From the NCBI GenBank assembly GCA_964581895.1, contig CAZOPR010000006.1, forward strand, positions 1 to 64,000: a stretch of 64,000 nt of DNA. The letters run 5' to 3'. The position numbers and the translations under genes were made by a program. Of the stretch, positions 34,818 through 43,276 are shown one piece after another. The notes under the pieces are model-generated. The model saw nothing but the letters and a program-made list of their open reading frames with translations. It did not search any database and was not told where the DNA came from. The DNA is from Exilispira sp964581895. Lineage in GTDB: Bacteria; Spirochaetota; JAAYUW01. Within the stretch, counting starts at the first letter, position 1. Each line of letters opens with the position of its first letter.

Positions 34818-36491
34818 ATGAGTGTACTTAAAGATATCGAAATTGCTCGAAATTCTAAGATGATTCCAATAAATGAAGTTGCCAAAATCAATGGCATAGA
34901 TGAAGATGCCTTAGAACTATATGGCAAATATAAGGCAAAGATTTCTTATGAATATTTTCAATCAAGAATTCAAAATCCTAAAGGCAAACTGATTTTAGTT
35001 TCTGCAATTACTCCTACACCTGCTGGAGAAGGGAAAACTACCACATCTATAGGTTTACATGATGGACTTAGAAAGTTAGGTTACAGATCCTTTTTGGCAC
35101 TTAGGGAGCCATCATTAGGACCAGTTTTTGGAGTCAAAGGCGGTGCTACTGGTGGTGGATATTCACAAGTTTTGCCAATGGAAGATATAAATTTGCATTT
35201 TACTGGTGATATTGCTGCAGTTGAAAAAGCTCATAATCTGATTGCTGCAGCCGTAGATAATGAGATAAATAAAGGCTCAATAAAACTTGACCTAAGAGCC
35301 ATAAGATGGCGAAGAGCCATGGATATGAACGATAGAAGCCTTAGAAACATAATAATAGGGCTTGGTGGTGCAGTAAATGGATATCCAAGGGAGACTGGTT
35401 TTGATATAACCGCATCAAGTGAAATAATGGCAATCTTATGCCTTGCTGAAAGTTATAAAGAACTAAAAGAGATGATAGGAAATATCCTTGTCGGCTTTGA
35501 TATAGAAGGAAAACCAGTCTATGCGAGAGACTTGAAGGTCAATGGGTCTGCAGCTGCTTTATTAAAAGATGCAATAAAACCAAATTTAGTTCAAACTATA
35601 GAAGGGAACCCAGTCTTTATTCATGGAGGTCCTTTTGCAAATATAGCCCAAGGTGCAAATTCCATAATAGCTACCAAATTAGCATTAAATCTCGGTGATT
35701 ATGCAATAACTGAAGCTGGATTTGCCTTTGAACTTGGGGCAGAAAAGTTTTTCGATCTTGTAAGCAGAAAAGCTGGTTTTGATGTTTCAACTGTTGTACT
35801 TGTTGCAACTGTTAGAGCATTAAAATTTCATGGAGGAAAAAAATTAAAACAGATAAATGAATCTGATCCCGATGCAGTTGAAAAAGGATTTCCAAATCTC
35901 GAAAAACATATTGAAAATATTAAAGTTTTTGGAACTCCAGCAGTAGTCGCAATAAATCTTTTTAATACAGATACTAAGGAAGAACTCGATAGATTATTTA
36001 AGCTTCTTGAACAGAGAAATATTCCTTATGCAATTTGTGAAGGATGGGCAAAAGGAAGCGAAGGAATGTTAGATTTAGCAAAAATAGTTAATAAGCTTGC
36101 AAATGAAAAAAAGGAAAAGTCAAAACCTCTATACTCGCTTGATTTGACAACTGAAGAAAAGATATTTAAGATAGCTTCAACTATGTATGGAGCGGAAGCT
36201 GTCGATTATACCTCTGCTGCAAAAAAAGATTTAGAACAGATAAAAAAATATGGTTTTGATAAATTCCCAGTTTGTATAGCCAAAACTCAAAAATCTCTTT
36301 CAGATAATCCAGAATTACTTGGAAGACCCAAAGACTTTTTAGTCACAGTAAGGCAGATTGAGATAGCCTCTGGAGCTGGGTTTTTAATCCCAATAACTGG
36401 TGATATAATGAGAATGCCAGGACTTCCGCAAGATGCTGCTTATAAGACGATAGATATAGATGATAATGGTAATATCCATGGTCTTTTTTAA
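34818..36491 (+). CDS. fhs: Formate--tetrahydrofolate ligase
   Basis: Makes 10-formyl-THF from formate, ATP and THF, the entry point of one-carbon units. The 557 residues agree with the family. Visible motifs are the P-loop region TPTPAGEGKTTTSIGL, REPSLGPVFGVKGGATGGGYSQV, LHFTGDI, FVHGGPF-like IHGGPFANIAQGANS, EAGFAFELGAEKF and the C-terminal GDIMRMPGLP. AGGAGGG precedes the ATG. Supports anaerobic one-carbon or amino-acid metabolism; no other Wood-Ljungdahl gene is in the window. Confidence 0.97.
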   Translation: MSVLKDIEIARNSKMIPINEVAKINGIDEDALELYGKYKAKISYEYFQSRIQNPKGKLILVSAITPTPAGEGKTTTSIGLHDGLRKLGYRSFLALREPSLGPVFGVKGGATGGGYSQVLPMEDINLHFTGDIAAVEKAHNLIAAAVDNEINKGSIKLDLRAIRWRRAMDMNDRSLRNIIIGLGGAVNGYPRETGFDITASSEIMAILCLAESYKELKEMIGNILVGFDIEGKPVYARDLKVNGSAAALLKDAIKPNLVQTIEGNPVFIHGGPFANIAQGANSIIATKLALNLGDYAITEAGFAFELGAEKFFDLVSRKAGFDVSTVVLVATVRALKFHGGKKLKQINESDPDAVEKGFPNLEKHIENIKVFGTPAVVAINLFNTDTKEELDRLFKLLEQRNIPYAICEGWAKGSEGMLDLAKIVNKLANEKKEKSKPLYSLDLTTEEKIFKIASTMYGAEAVDYTSAAKKDLEQIKKYGFDKFPVCIAKTQKSLSDNPELLGRPKDFLVTVRQIEIASGAGFLIPITGDIMRMPGLPQDAAYKTIDIDDNGNIHGLF

Positions 36492-36544
36492 TTAAATACT
36501 TATAAAATCATCTGTTTTTGTAAAATTTTTATATCGAATAAATA

Positions 36545-36578
36545 AAATATTTATATAGAATAAATATTTATATGGAAC
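36545..36578. repeat. 17-bp tandem duplication
   Basis: Two copies of AAATATTTATATRGAAY in direct contact (36545-36561, 36562-36578) lie in the 163-base spacer between fhs and the histidine kinase gene. They differ at two positions. Confidence 0.75.
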
Positions 36579-36654
36579 AAAACAATAATTTAGATAAATT
36601 TTTGAAAAAAAATTAGAAGAAAAGAAAATAGAGAAAAGAAAGAAATAAGAAAAA

Positions 36655-38391
36655 ATGAAAAAGATAAGAATAAAAAAAAATAACAAAATAAATGAGAATA
36701 AAATAAAAAAAAGTTCATTTAAGAAATTTCTCTTTATAAATATTTTTTTCCCTATTTCGATAGCTATTTTGCTTATAATAGTTATTATTTCATCACTTAT
36801 AATTTCTTATGAAAATAAAAAATTAAATCTTTTTTTAATTAATGAAACAAATCTAATTGCCAATTTAATGGAGAACACAAAACTATATGAAGTGATAGTA
36901 TTAAATAAATCAATAAATAAAAGCTCTTCTATATTGTTTAGAGACCCGATATCGAAATATGAGATACATCTTACAAAATCACCTCCCTTTCCTCTTGATA
37001 TCTTTGATAATATTTTCCTACAAAATAAGAATGGATACTTTTTATATGGTAACTTTAAGGTTTTCTTTACCGAAAGTTTTCTTTCAAGAGTATGTATATT
37101 GATAGTTCCAAGAATGCTTTTTTATAGCATAACTTTCAAAATAATAATTATTTCATTATTTGTATACCTATTAATCATTTTCTTACTTTATTTTTTAATC
37201 CTAAAAGTTGAAAAAACCACATCCTATTCTCTAACCAATCAATATATTTTTATAAAATATCTTTTAGAAGGTAAATATATTACAAATGAAAAAGTAAGTG
37301 AAATATCTGAAATAGATAATATAAGATTTGGATTAAATAATTTAGTATATTTGTTGAAAGAAAGAAGAGAATTTTATAATTCTTTAATAATATTTCAGAA
37401 AAAAATTTTAGATATTATTCCTGTTGGAATAATAATTTTTAATGAAAAAGGTTTGTTTGAAGATGCCAATAAATTTGGTTATGCTCAGATTGAAAGAGAA
37501 ATAAAAAAAAGTAATATCAATATAGATGATATTTCTTCATTAATAGTTGAAAAATTTTCGATAGAATCTATAATTTCTTATGAAAGTTTAAATCTATTAA
37601 ATCCCAATAATACTGTCGAACTCAAGGTAAATCCAAATATAACATTTTCAAAAAGGGTTTTTGGCAAAATTATCTCAGATAAAAAAATAATTATTTTAGT
37701 CCCTTTAAATATAATTATTGAAGATGAGAAAGACGATAAATTTATTATTTTAAGACAAACCTTAGCTCCTTTTATTTCTGACTTTGCCCATGAACTTCGT
37801 TCTCCTCTAAATTCAATTTTAGGTTTTTCACAGATAATAAAAGATGGTGTTGAAGGAAATGATATAGAAGAAATTGTCAATGATGTCAAAATAATAAATG
37901 AATCCGGTCAAATTATGATGGCATTTATTGATGATATAATATTTCTTTCAAGATTGGGTATAAAAAAAGTAGAATCTATGAATCTTTCTTTTAATTTACC
38001 TACCTTATTTAACCTTGTAAATCACTATTTTAAGGGAATATTTAGAAACAAAGATACAACGCTAATTTTACCTGAAAATATTGAAAACAAAGATATTGTT
38101 GGAGATTTTCAGGGTATCAGAAGAATCATTTTATTATTCTTTTTTTATTTAAGAAGTCTTTTCCCTTTACCTACAAATGTCGCGATAAATCTTGAATCAA
38201 AGGAAGAAAATTACTATATTATAAAAATAAACTATAGTTTCCCACAGGAAAATATTCAATCTCAAAAAATCAGCCAGATTATACTTGATTTCAGTAATGA
38301 AATATATGATAAAAATTTAGTTGAAATATACAATAAAAAAATAGATAATAAAAATGGTTCTTTCGAAATAAGATTTTATTTCAAGACTTGA
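36655..38391 (+). CDS. Membrane histidine-kinase-like protein with degenerate ATPase end
   Basis: The 578-residue protein has membrane helices at ~24-52 and ~160-184 around a ~105-residue extracytoplasmic domain, a PAS-like region at ~245-355, and a HisKA helix with His379 in FAHELRSPLNSILGF. The C-terminal ATPase region is unlike active kinases: the N-box position reads FFFYLRSLF and no DxGxG or G-x-G-L-x motif can be found. It may be a scaffold or need a partner kinase. No response regulator adjoins. The ATG sits in an A-rich leader without a ribosome-binding site. Its end overlaps the convergent gene by 16 bases. Confidence 0.78.
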   Translation: MKKIRIKKNNKINENKIKKSSFKKFLFINIFFPISIAILLIIVIISSLIISYENKKLNLFLINETNLIANLMENTKLYEVIVLNKSINKSSSILFRDPISKYEIHLTKSPPFPLDIFDNIFLQNKNGYFLYGNFKVFFTESFLSRVCILIVPRMLFYSITFKIIIISLFVYLLIIFLLYFLILKVEKTTSYSLTNQYIFIKYLLEGKYITNEKVSEISEIDNIRFGLNNLVYLLKERREFYNSLIIFQKKILDIIPVGIIIFNEKGLFEDANKFGYAQIEREIKKSNINIDDISSLIVEKFSIESIISYESLNLLNPNNTVELKVNPNITFSKRVFGKIISDKKIIILVPLNIIIEDEKDDKFIILRQTLAPFISDFAHELRSPLNSILGFSQIIKDGVEGNDIEEIVNDVKIINESGQIMMAFIDDIIFLSRLGIKKVESMNLSFNLPTLFNLVNHYFKGIFRNKDTTLILPENIENKDIVGDFQGIRRIILLFFFYLRSLFPLPTNVAINLESKEENYYIIKINYSFPQENIQSQKISQIILDFSNEIYDKNLVEIYNKKIDNKNGSFEIRFYFKT

Positions 38392-39326
38392 ATATTAAAT
38401 TTACAAAAAATTTGATTGCAATTGTTTTTCAATAAAACTTTATCTAATAAAAATGGAATAAGATCCGTAAAATAAGTTTTTATAATGTGAGAAAAATCTT
38501 TATTTGGCAGCATATCGATCTGGTCTAAAGATAAGTTTAATGAAAATGTGCATTCTTTTTTGATTTCTTCTAAAAGTGAAAAATTATCTTTTAATTTCTT
38601 TCCAGTAATTTTCATCTGGGTGATTTTCACATCGGAAGTTTTTATATTAGAAGTTTTTATATTATTTGTATCAGAAGTTTTTGTACTATAAGTTTTAGGT
38701 AAATCAAAAAGAATATTTTGCTTTTTGCTTTTTAAGTCTTGCTCAAAATCATCGATTGCATCTATATAGAAAAGAAGTTTTATAAGATTCGATAGTACTA
38801 TTGAGATAGGTTTTCTAAAAGAATAATTTATATAATCAAGCGGTATAATAGTCTGGATAAATTCTATTAATTTTTCCATTTCACTTTTTGCTTGATTTTC
38901 ATTACTTAAAATACTATTTAAAATCTCCTCATGACTGATATATTTCAATGTATTATTAAGAAACTTAAATAAGATATATGAAAATTTAGATTTTGCTGGA
39001 TTTTCATCAAGGTAATCATCCAAAAATTTTAGTGACGAAAACAGTGAAGAATAATCAGAAAAGTAGTCAAGTAAACCATTATCAGTTAAATAGTAACGAT
39101 TTGTTAATGTGTATCTGCAAAAAAATGGTGATATCGAAAACTTATAATTTGGAATAGCCAAAGTAAAAAGGGTATAAAAAAATAAAGAATCATAATTAAG
39201 TAAAATTCTGTTTAAGTAAAGCTTTCTTTTTGATAAATTTTTACATATACTACAATATGCACTGCTTAAAAAAAGCTTTTCGTGGGGATAAAGTAAGTTA
39301 AGAGGTGGTTTTAAGTACCCTGTCAC
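38376..39326 (-). CDS. DUF5685-like protein
   Basis: The 316-residue protein starts at GTG (GYLKPPLNLL) without a clear ribosome-binding site. The segments AYCSICKNLSKRK, LNRILLNYDSLFFYTL and, later, LFYIDAIDDFEQDLKSKKQNILFD follow the DUF5685 pattern: an early CxxC and an Asp-rich YxxDAxxD motif before a basic stretch. The family is uncharacterised; the Asp-rich helix recalls all-helical isoprenoid enzymes, but I would not assign that. A Thr/Ser/Ile/Lys tandem-repeat insert lies around residues 210-233. Confidence 0.65.
   Translation of the reverse strand: MTGYLKPPLNLLYPHEKLFLSSAYCSICKNLSKRKLYLNRILLNYDSLFFYTLFTLAIPNYKFSISPFFCRYTLTNRYYLTDNGLLDYFSDYSSLFSSLKFLDDYLDENPAKSKFSYILFKFLNNTLKYISHEEILNSILSNENQAKSEMEKLIEFIQTIIPLDYINYSFRKPISIVLSNLIKLLFYIDAIDDFEQDLKSKKQNILFDLPKTYSTKTSDTNNIKTSNIKTSDVKITQMKITGKKLKDNFSLLEEIKKECTFSLNLSLDQIDMLPNKDFSHIIKTYFTDLIPFLLDKVLLKNNCNQIFCKFNIQVLK
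38628..38698 (-). repeat. Short tandem repeat inside the DUF5685-like gene
   Basis: Four to five imperfect ~15-base units built on AGAAGTTTTTATATT (plus strand) encode recurring T-S-D/N-x-I-K units. The reading frame is preserved. Confidence 0.75.
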
Positions 39327-39341
39327 TTAATATTTTCTTAT

Positions 39342-40790
39342 TTAATTTCTAACTATTCCAGTCATCACATTTTTAAATCTTGCTGGTGAGCAACCATGAG
39401 TCATCATCATTACCTGTCCTGGCTGTCCTTTACCACAATTTATAACTCCACATGGTACCCAGTGCTTTTCATTTGCTATCATATCGCAGCTTTGCCAGAA
39501 AGATGGGGTAATCCCTTGATATGTAGGATTTTTAACCATTTCAGCAATTTTACCATTTTTTATTCTATATCCTATTTCACAGGTAAATTGAAAATTAAGT
39601 CTCATCTGGTCGATACTCCATGTTTTAACACCATCAACAAATAAGCCATCTTCTGTAGCAGCAATCATTTCATCAAATTCATAATCCCCTGGTAATAAAG
39701 AAAGATTGATCATTCTAATAATTGGTATTGAACTAAAATGGTCAGCACGGTTACATCCATGGCTTCTTTCATCTCCAATTATTGGAGCGAATTCTCTATT
39801 TGTAAAATAATTTTGATATAAGCCATTTTTTACAATAAAATATCGTTGAGCTCTTACGCCATCATCATCATATCCAAATGTTCCAAGTCCATTTGGTAAA
39901 GTAGAATCTGCGACAAGATTAACTATATTTGAACCATAATGCATATTTTTATATTTATCCACTGTTATAAATGAACTTCCTGCATAGTTTTCCTCATAAC
40001 CAAGGACCCTGTCTAATTCTGAGGGATGTCCACATGATTCATGAATCTGAAGTGCAAGTTGTTCACTTCCAATTATTAGATCTCTTTTTGCAGGTTCTAT
40101 CTCTTTTGCCTTTAAAAGTGCAGCTGCTTCTGAGGCTATTCTTGGTGCATTTTCTTTTAGTTTCAGTCCTTGAATTAGTTCGTAACCCATTTGCATAAAT
40201 TGACCACCAAATGCCATAGGGAAAGTTCTTTTTTGGACATCATTCTCATCTATTGCCGTTGCTTCGTACCCTGCACCAGAGACTACTGTTGTTTGCAAAA
40301 TTTTTGAACCCTCAGTGCTTGCAAAATATTTTTGCTCTTTCCTAAATCTCATTTCTGCTTCTGCAATTTTGACAGCTGGTTCTTTTCTTAGGATCTCATC
40401 TATTTCAAGAAGGGTATTTAATTTTGTTTCAAAAGGAACTGTGAATGGGTCCACAAGATATGTGGAAGACCATCTATCTTGATAAGCTGGCTCTTTGGCT
40501 AAAATTATAGGTTCTCTTCTAACTTTACTTGAAGCTTTCGCTATAGATATGGCTTTTTGAACGACTTTTTCAATATTTTCTTTATTTAAGTTTGATATTG
40601 AAGCAAATCCCCAACCATTGTCAACTATAACTCTAACACCATATCCTTCTTCTTTATTGAGAGTATAACTTTCCAATTTACCATTTTTTGTATATAAACT
40701 TTCTGTTTCTCTTATTATTAGTCTAATATCTGCATAACAAGCACCTAAAAGTTGTGCATAATTCAAAACTTTATTACATAAGTCAAACAT
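39342..40790 (-). CDS. tldD: TldD metalloprotease subunit
   Basis: Catalytic half of the TldD/TldE protease, which trims small unfolded peptides and peptide antibiotics in the cytoplasm. Zn-binding HESCGH follows LALQI, with EENYAGSSF downstream. Other family segments are GYGVRVIVDNGWGFAS, STEGSKI, GCNRADHFSSIPIIRM and the end GVINCGKGQPGQVM. I start at the ATG at 40790 (482 residues), because the TTG of the longer frame overlaps the GGAGGG site. It directly follows tldE, and the two form one operon. Confidence 0.93.
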   Translation of the reverse strand: MFDLCNKVLNYAQLLGACYADIRLIIRETESLYTKNGKLESYTLNKEEGYGVRVIVDNGWGFASISNLNKENIEKVVQKAISIAKASSKVRREPIILAKEPAYQDRWSSTYLVDPFTVPFETKLNTLLEIDEILRKEPAVKIAEAEMRFRKEQKYFASTEGSKILQTTVVSGAGYEATAIDENDVQKRTFPMAFGGQFMQMGYELIQGLKLKENAPRIASEAAALLKAKEIEPAKRDLIIGSEQLALQIHESCGHPSELDRVLGYEENYAGSSFITVDKYKNMHYGSNIVNLVADSTLPNGLGTFGYDDDGVRAQRYFIVKNGLYQNYFTNREFAPIIGDERSHGCNRADHFSSIPIIRMINLSLLPGDYEFDEMIAATEDGLFVDGVKTWSIDQMRLNFQFTCEIGYRIKNGKIAEMVKNPTYQGITPSFWQSCDMIANEKHWVPCGVINCGKGQPGQVMMMTHGCSPARFKNVMTGIVRN

Positions 40791-40806
40791 TTTTCCCTCC
40801 AATTAA

Positions 40807-42126
40807 TTAAAACTCTGTTGCTGAAGAAAAATTGAAATTCTTAATTTTAACAGCAGGAATTTTCATCAAACCAATAAAATATTCACATTCAAAAAGATCA
40901 GAAGATAACTCTTCAATATTAGATAGAGCTGTTAAAATAGATTCAGTGAATCTTAAATTATTTGTGCTTTTGGTGATCTGTCCTTTTTCTATCATGAAAA
41001 CTCCATCTCTTGTCATTCCAGTAACCATAAGAGATAGAGGATCTATAATATTTAAGTAATGCAATCTATTTATAAAAAGAACATTATCTGACTCTTTTAT
41101 CATTGTTTTTAGGCTTTTTTTCCCTGGTAAAACTTCTGGTCGAAGTGGATAACAATCCAATGTTGTAGGAGAGAGGCAATTTCCAGTATTTGGAATATCA
41201 AGAATTTTTGAATAATATTTATTTGAAACAAGATTGTTACATATACCTTTATCTACCAAAACAGTATTGGTTGTTGGACTTCCTTCAAAATCATAGTATA
41301 ATGCCGGACCTTCTGTTTGTCTTGGATTATCTAAAATAGTAAGAAGAGGAGAAAATACTTGTTGACCTTTTTTGTTAACCATAAAGGTTCTTTTTTCATG
41401 ATAAGCCTTTGCTGAAAAGCTAAAATAAAAAAGATAGACTAAAAGTTCTGCAAATGCAGATGGCGTAAGTATTACATCATATTTACCAGCATCAATCTTT
41501 TTCTTGTTTTTTAATAATTTCAAAGAAGTTATGCATTTTTCAGCAAGTTCTTCTGGATTAAAGTTATCTAAAGTTGTTCCATTAAATTCTTCTCTTGTAA
41601 TACCATAATCATTTTTTGCACTTAATGAATATGAAAATTTCCAGTCATGATATGTATGAGAATAATTTTTATTTGTCATATGGGTAATTGTTGATTTAGT
41701 TTGACTGCAAATACCAGCAGCTATAGATGATTCTTTTTTAAGATAGTCAACAGATTCTTTAACAAAATCCGATCTGATAGACTCATCAAGTTTTTTGAAA
41801 GAATCACTTTGCTTTAATTCAGATTTATAGTTCAAATTTTCTGGAAGATCAGAAAGCCTTTCATCAGGTATCTGCAAATTTAAGATGTTATAAAGTTGTT
41901 CTACTGCTTTTTCTATTACAGAATCTGAGAAATTAGAGATTGTAATAGAAGCTGTCCTTTTTTTATCAAGCATCCTGATTGTCATATTTTGATTATCAGA
42001 TTCTACATGCTGAGTAATCTGACTTTGACCAAATCTTGTTAAAGCATCCACAGTATGATAAAACAAGATTTCTGTTTGTTCAGCTTTTGAAAACTTAAAT
42101 ACTTTTTCAGCAATCTTTTCAACCAT
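40807..42126 (-). CDS. pmbA: TldE/PmbA metalloprotease partner subunit
   Basis: Non-catalytic partner of TldD (439 residues). It lacks the HExxxH site but keeps the fold: DVILTPSAFAELLVYLFYFSFSAK, FSPLLTILDNPRQTEGPALYYDFEG, a late GNCLSP, and PLSLMVTGMTRDGVFMIEKG. Known complexes are TldD-TldE heterodimers. A GGAG site precedes the ATG. It ends 16 bases before the TldD start, inside the TldD ribosome-binding region, fitting balanced expression. Confidence 0.91.
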   Translation of the reverse strand: MVEKIAEKVFKFSKAEQTEILFYHTVDALTRFGQSQITQHVESDNQNMTIRMLDKKRTASITISNFSDSVIEKAVEQLYNILNLQIPDERLSDLPENLNYKSELKQSDSFKKLDESIRSDFVKESVDYLKKESSIAAGICSQTKSTITHMTNKNYSHTYHDWKFSYSLSAKNDYGITREEFNGTTLDNFNPEELAEKCITSLKLLKNKKKIDAGKYDVILTPSAFAELLVYLFYFSFSAKAYHEKRTFMVNKKGQQVFSPLLTILDNPRQTEGPALYYDFEGSPTTNTVLVDKGICNNLVSNKYYSKILDIPNTGNCLSPTTLDCYPLRPEVLPGKKSLKTMIKESDNVLFINRLHYLNIIDPLSLMVTGMTRDGVFMIEKGQITKSTNNLRFTESILTALSNIEELSSDLFECEYFIGLMKIPAVKIKNFNFSSATEF

Positions 42127-42369
42127 AAAATACTCCTAAAATTCAATTTTAATGGGTACTGATAAAAGTAAAAAATTTAATAAAAAATCTAACTTTCATT
42201 AAATTTTTATAAAATTCAAAAAAAGATTAAATCAAACTTGAGCCTAAAATAACATTATTTTATTTTTGGTCAATAAAAGTTGATAAATTTCACAAAAAAT
42301 TCATTATAACTTCACAATTTTTTCAAAATTTGTTATATAATTATTAAGAAGCAAAAAGAAAGGGGAGAA

Positions 42370-43026
42370 ATGAAAATACTTATTGTTGAAGATGAGATAA
42401 AATTTTTAGAAATATTGAAACTTTACTTTGAAAAAGAAGGATTTAAAGTTTATACATCTGACAATGGTGAAAAAGCCATTGAAATTGCTTTAAATAATGA
42501 GATTGATTGTATTATTTTAGATAGAATGCTTCCTGGTATTAGTGGAGATGAGGTCTTAAAAAAAGTTAGGGAGGTCAAAAATATTCCGGTTCTAATGTTA
42601 ACAGCAAAAGGAAGTGATCAGGATAAAATAGAAGGGTTGCTTTTAGGTTCAGATGATTATGTGGTAAAGCCAGTAACCCCTTATGAGATTATCTTGCGGG
42701 TTAGAGCAATATTAAAAAGAACCAGTTCGATAAGCCTTGATAGAGTAATTTATAAAGATCTTGAACTTGATAGAAAATATTTTTTAGTAAAAGTTGAGGA
42801 AGAAAAGATTGATCTAACAAAAGCAGAATTCGAAATTCTTTTTAAACTTGCTCAAAATCCAAAGGTTGTCTTAACAAGAGATCAACTTATTGATGCCATA
42901 ACCCCTGATGGAACTATTATATCAGACAGAACTATTGATACTCATATAAAAAATATAAGAAAAAAGCTGAAAAAAGATTACATAAAAACAGTTTTTGGAC
43001 TTGGCTATAAAATAGATTCAGATTAA
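42370..43026 (+). CDS. OmpR/PhoB-type response regulator
   Basis: The 218-residue regulator has a receiver with VEDE at 6-9, phospho-acceptor Asp51 in IILDRMLPG, LTAKG and the VKPVTPYE Lys. A winged-helix domain follows: IDLTKAEFEILFKLAQNPKV, then TRDQLIDAI, TIDTHIKNIRKKLKK and VFGLGYKI. It binds DNA after phosphorylation. Strong GGGGAG site before the ATG. Its presumed kinase lies 250 bases downstream, an unusually long gap filled with A-rich sequence. Target genes and signal are unknown. Confidence 0.93.
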   Translation: MKILIVEDEIKFLEILKLYFEKEGFKVYTSDNGEKAIEIALNNEIDCIILDRMLPGISGDEVLKKVREVKNIPVLMLTAKGSDQDKIEGLLLGSDDYVVKPVTPYEIILRVRAILKRTSSISLDRVIYKDLELDRKYFLVKVEEEKIDLTKAEFEILFKLAQNPKVVLTRDQLIDAITPDGTIISDRTIDTHIKNIRKKLKKDYIKTVFGLGYKIDSD

Positions 43027-43276
43027 AAAAATCAATAAAATCAATGAAAATATTTTGTGACAAATCGCAAAATAAAAAAACAAATGGAAAAAACAATAAG
43101 AAAGAAAAAAGGAAGTAAAAAATATCAAAAAAAAATAAAATAAAAGATTAATGAAAAAATAAAGTTAAATAAAAAATAAAGTTGAATAAAAAATAAAAAT
43201 AAAAAAACAAGTGAAAAAATTAAAAGACTGAAAAAAGAATTAAAAAATAAAAAGAATAGAAAAAATAGAAAAACAA
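43027..43276. other. A-rich purine spacer between regulator and kinase genes
   Basis: A 250-base, almost pyrimidine-poor plus-strand tract of A-runs with scattered G and T. No ORF of note, no hairpin terminator and no Shine-Dalgarno sequence before the kinase ATG. It contains a 17-bp tandem repeat. It may act as an A-rich translation enhancer or be expanded neutral sequence. Confidence 0.7.
43154..43200. repeat. 17-bp A-rich tandem repeat
   Basis: Unit AAAAAATAAAGTTRAAT occurs at 43154-43170 and 43171-43187, then partially at 43188-43200, within the A-rich spacer. Confidence 0.8.

Noticed and set aside
43027..43276. CRISPR array or small gene in the A-rich spacer
   Set aside because: Repeats are 17 bp, contiguous and without spacers; no ORF with a ribosome-binding site.
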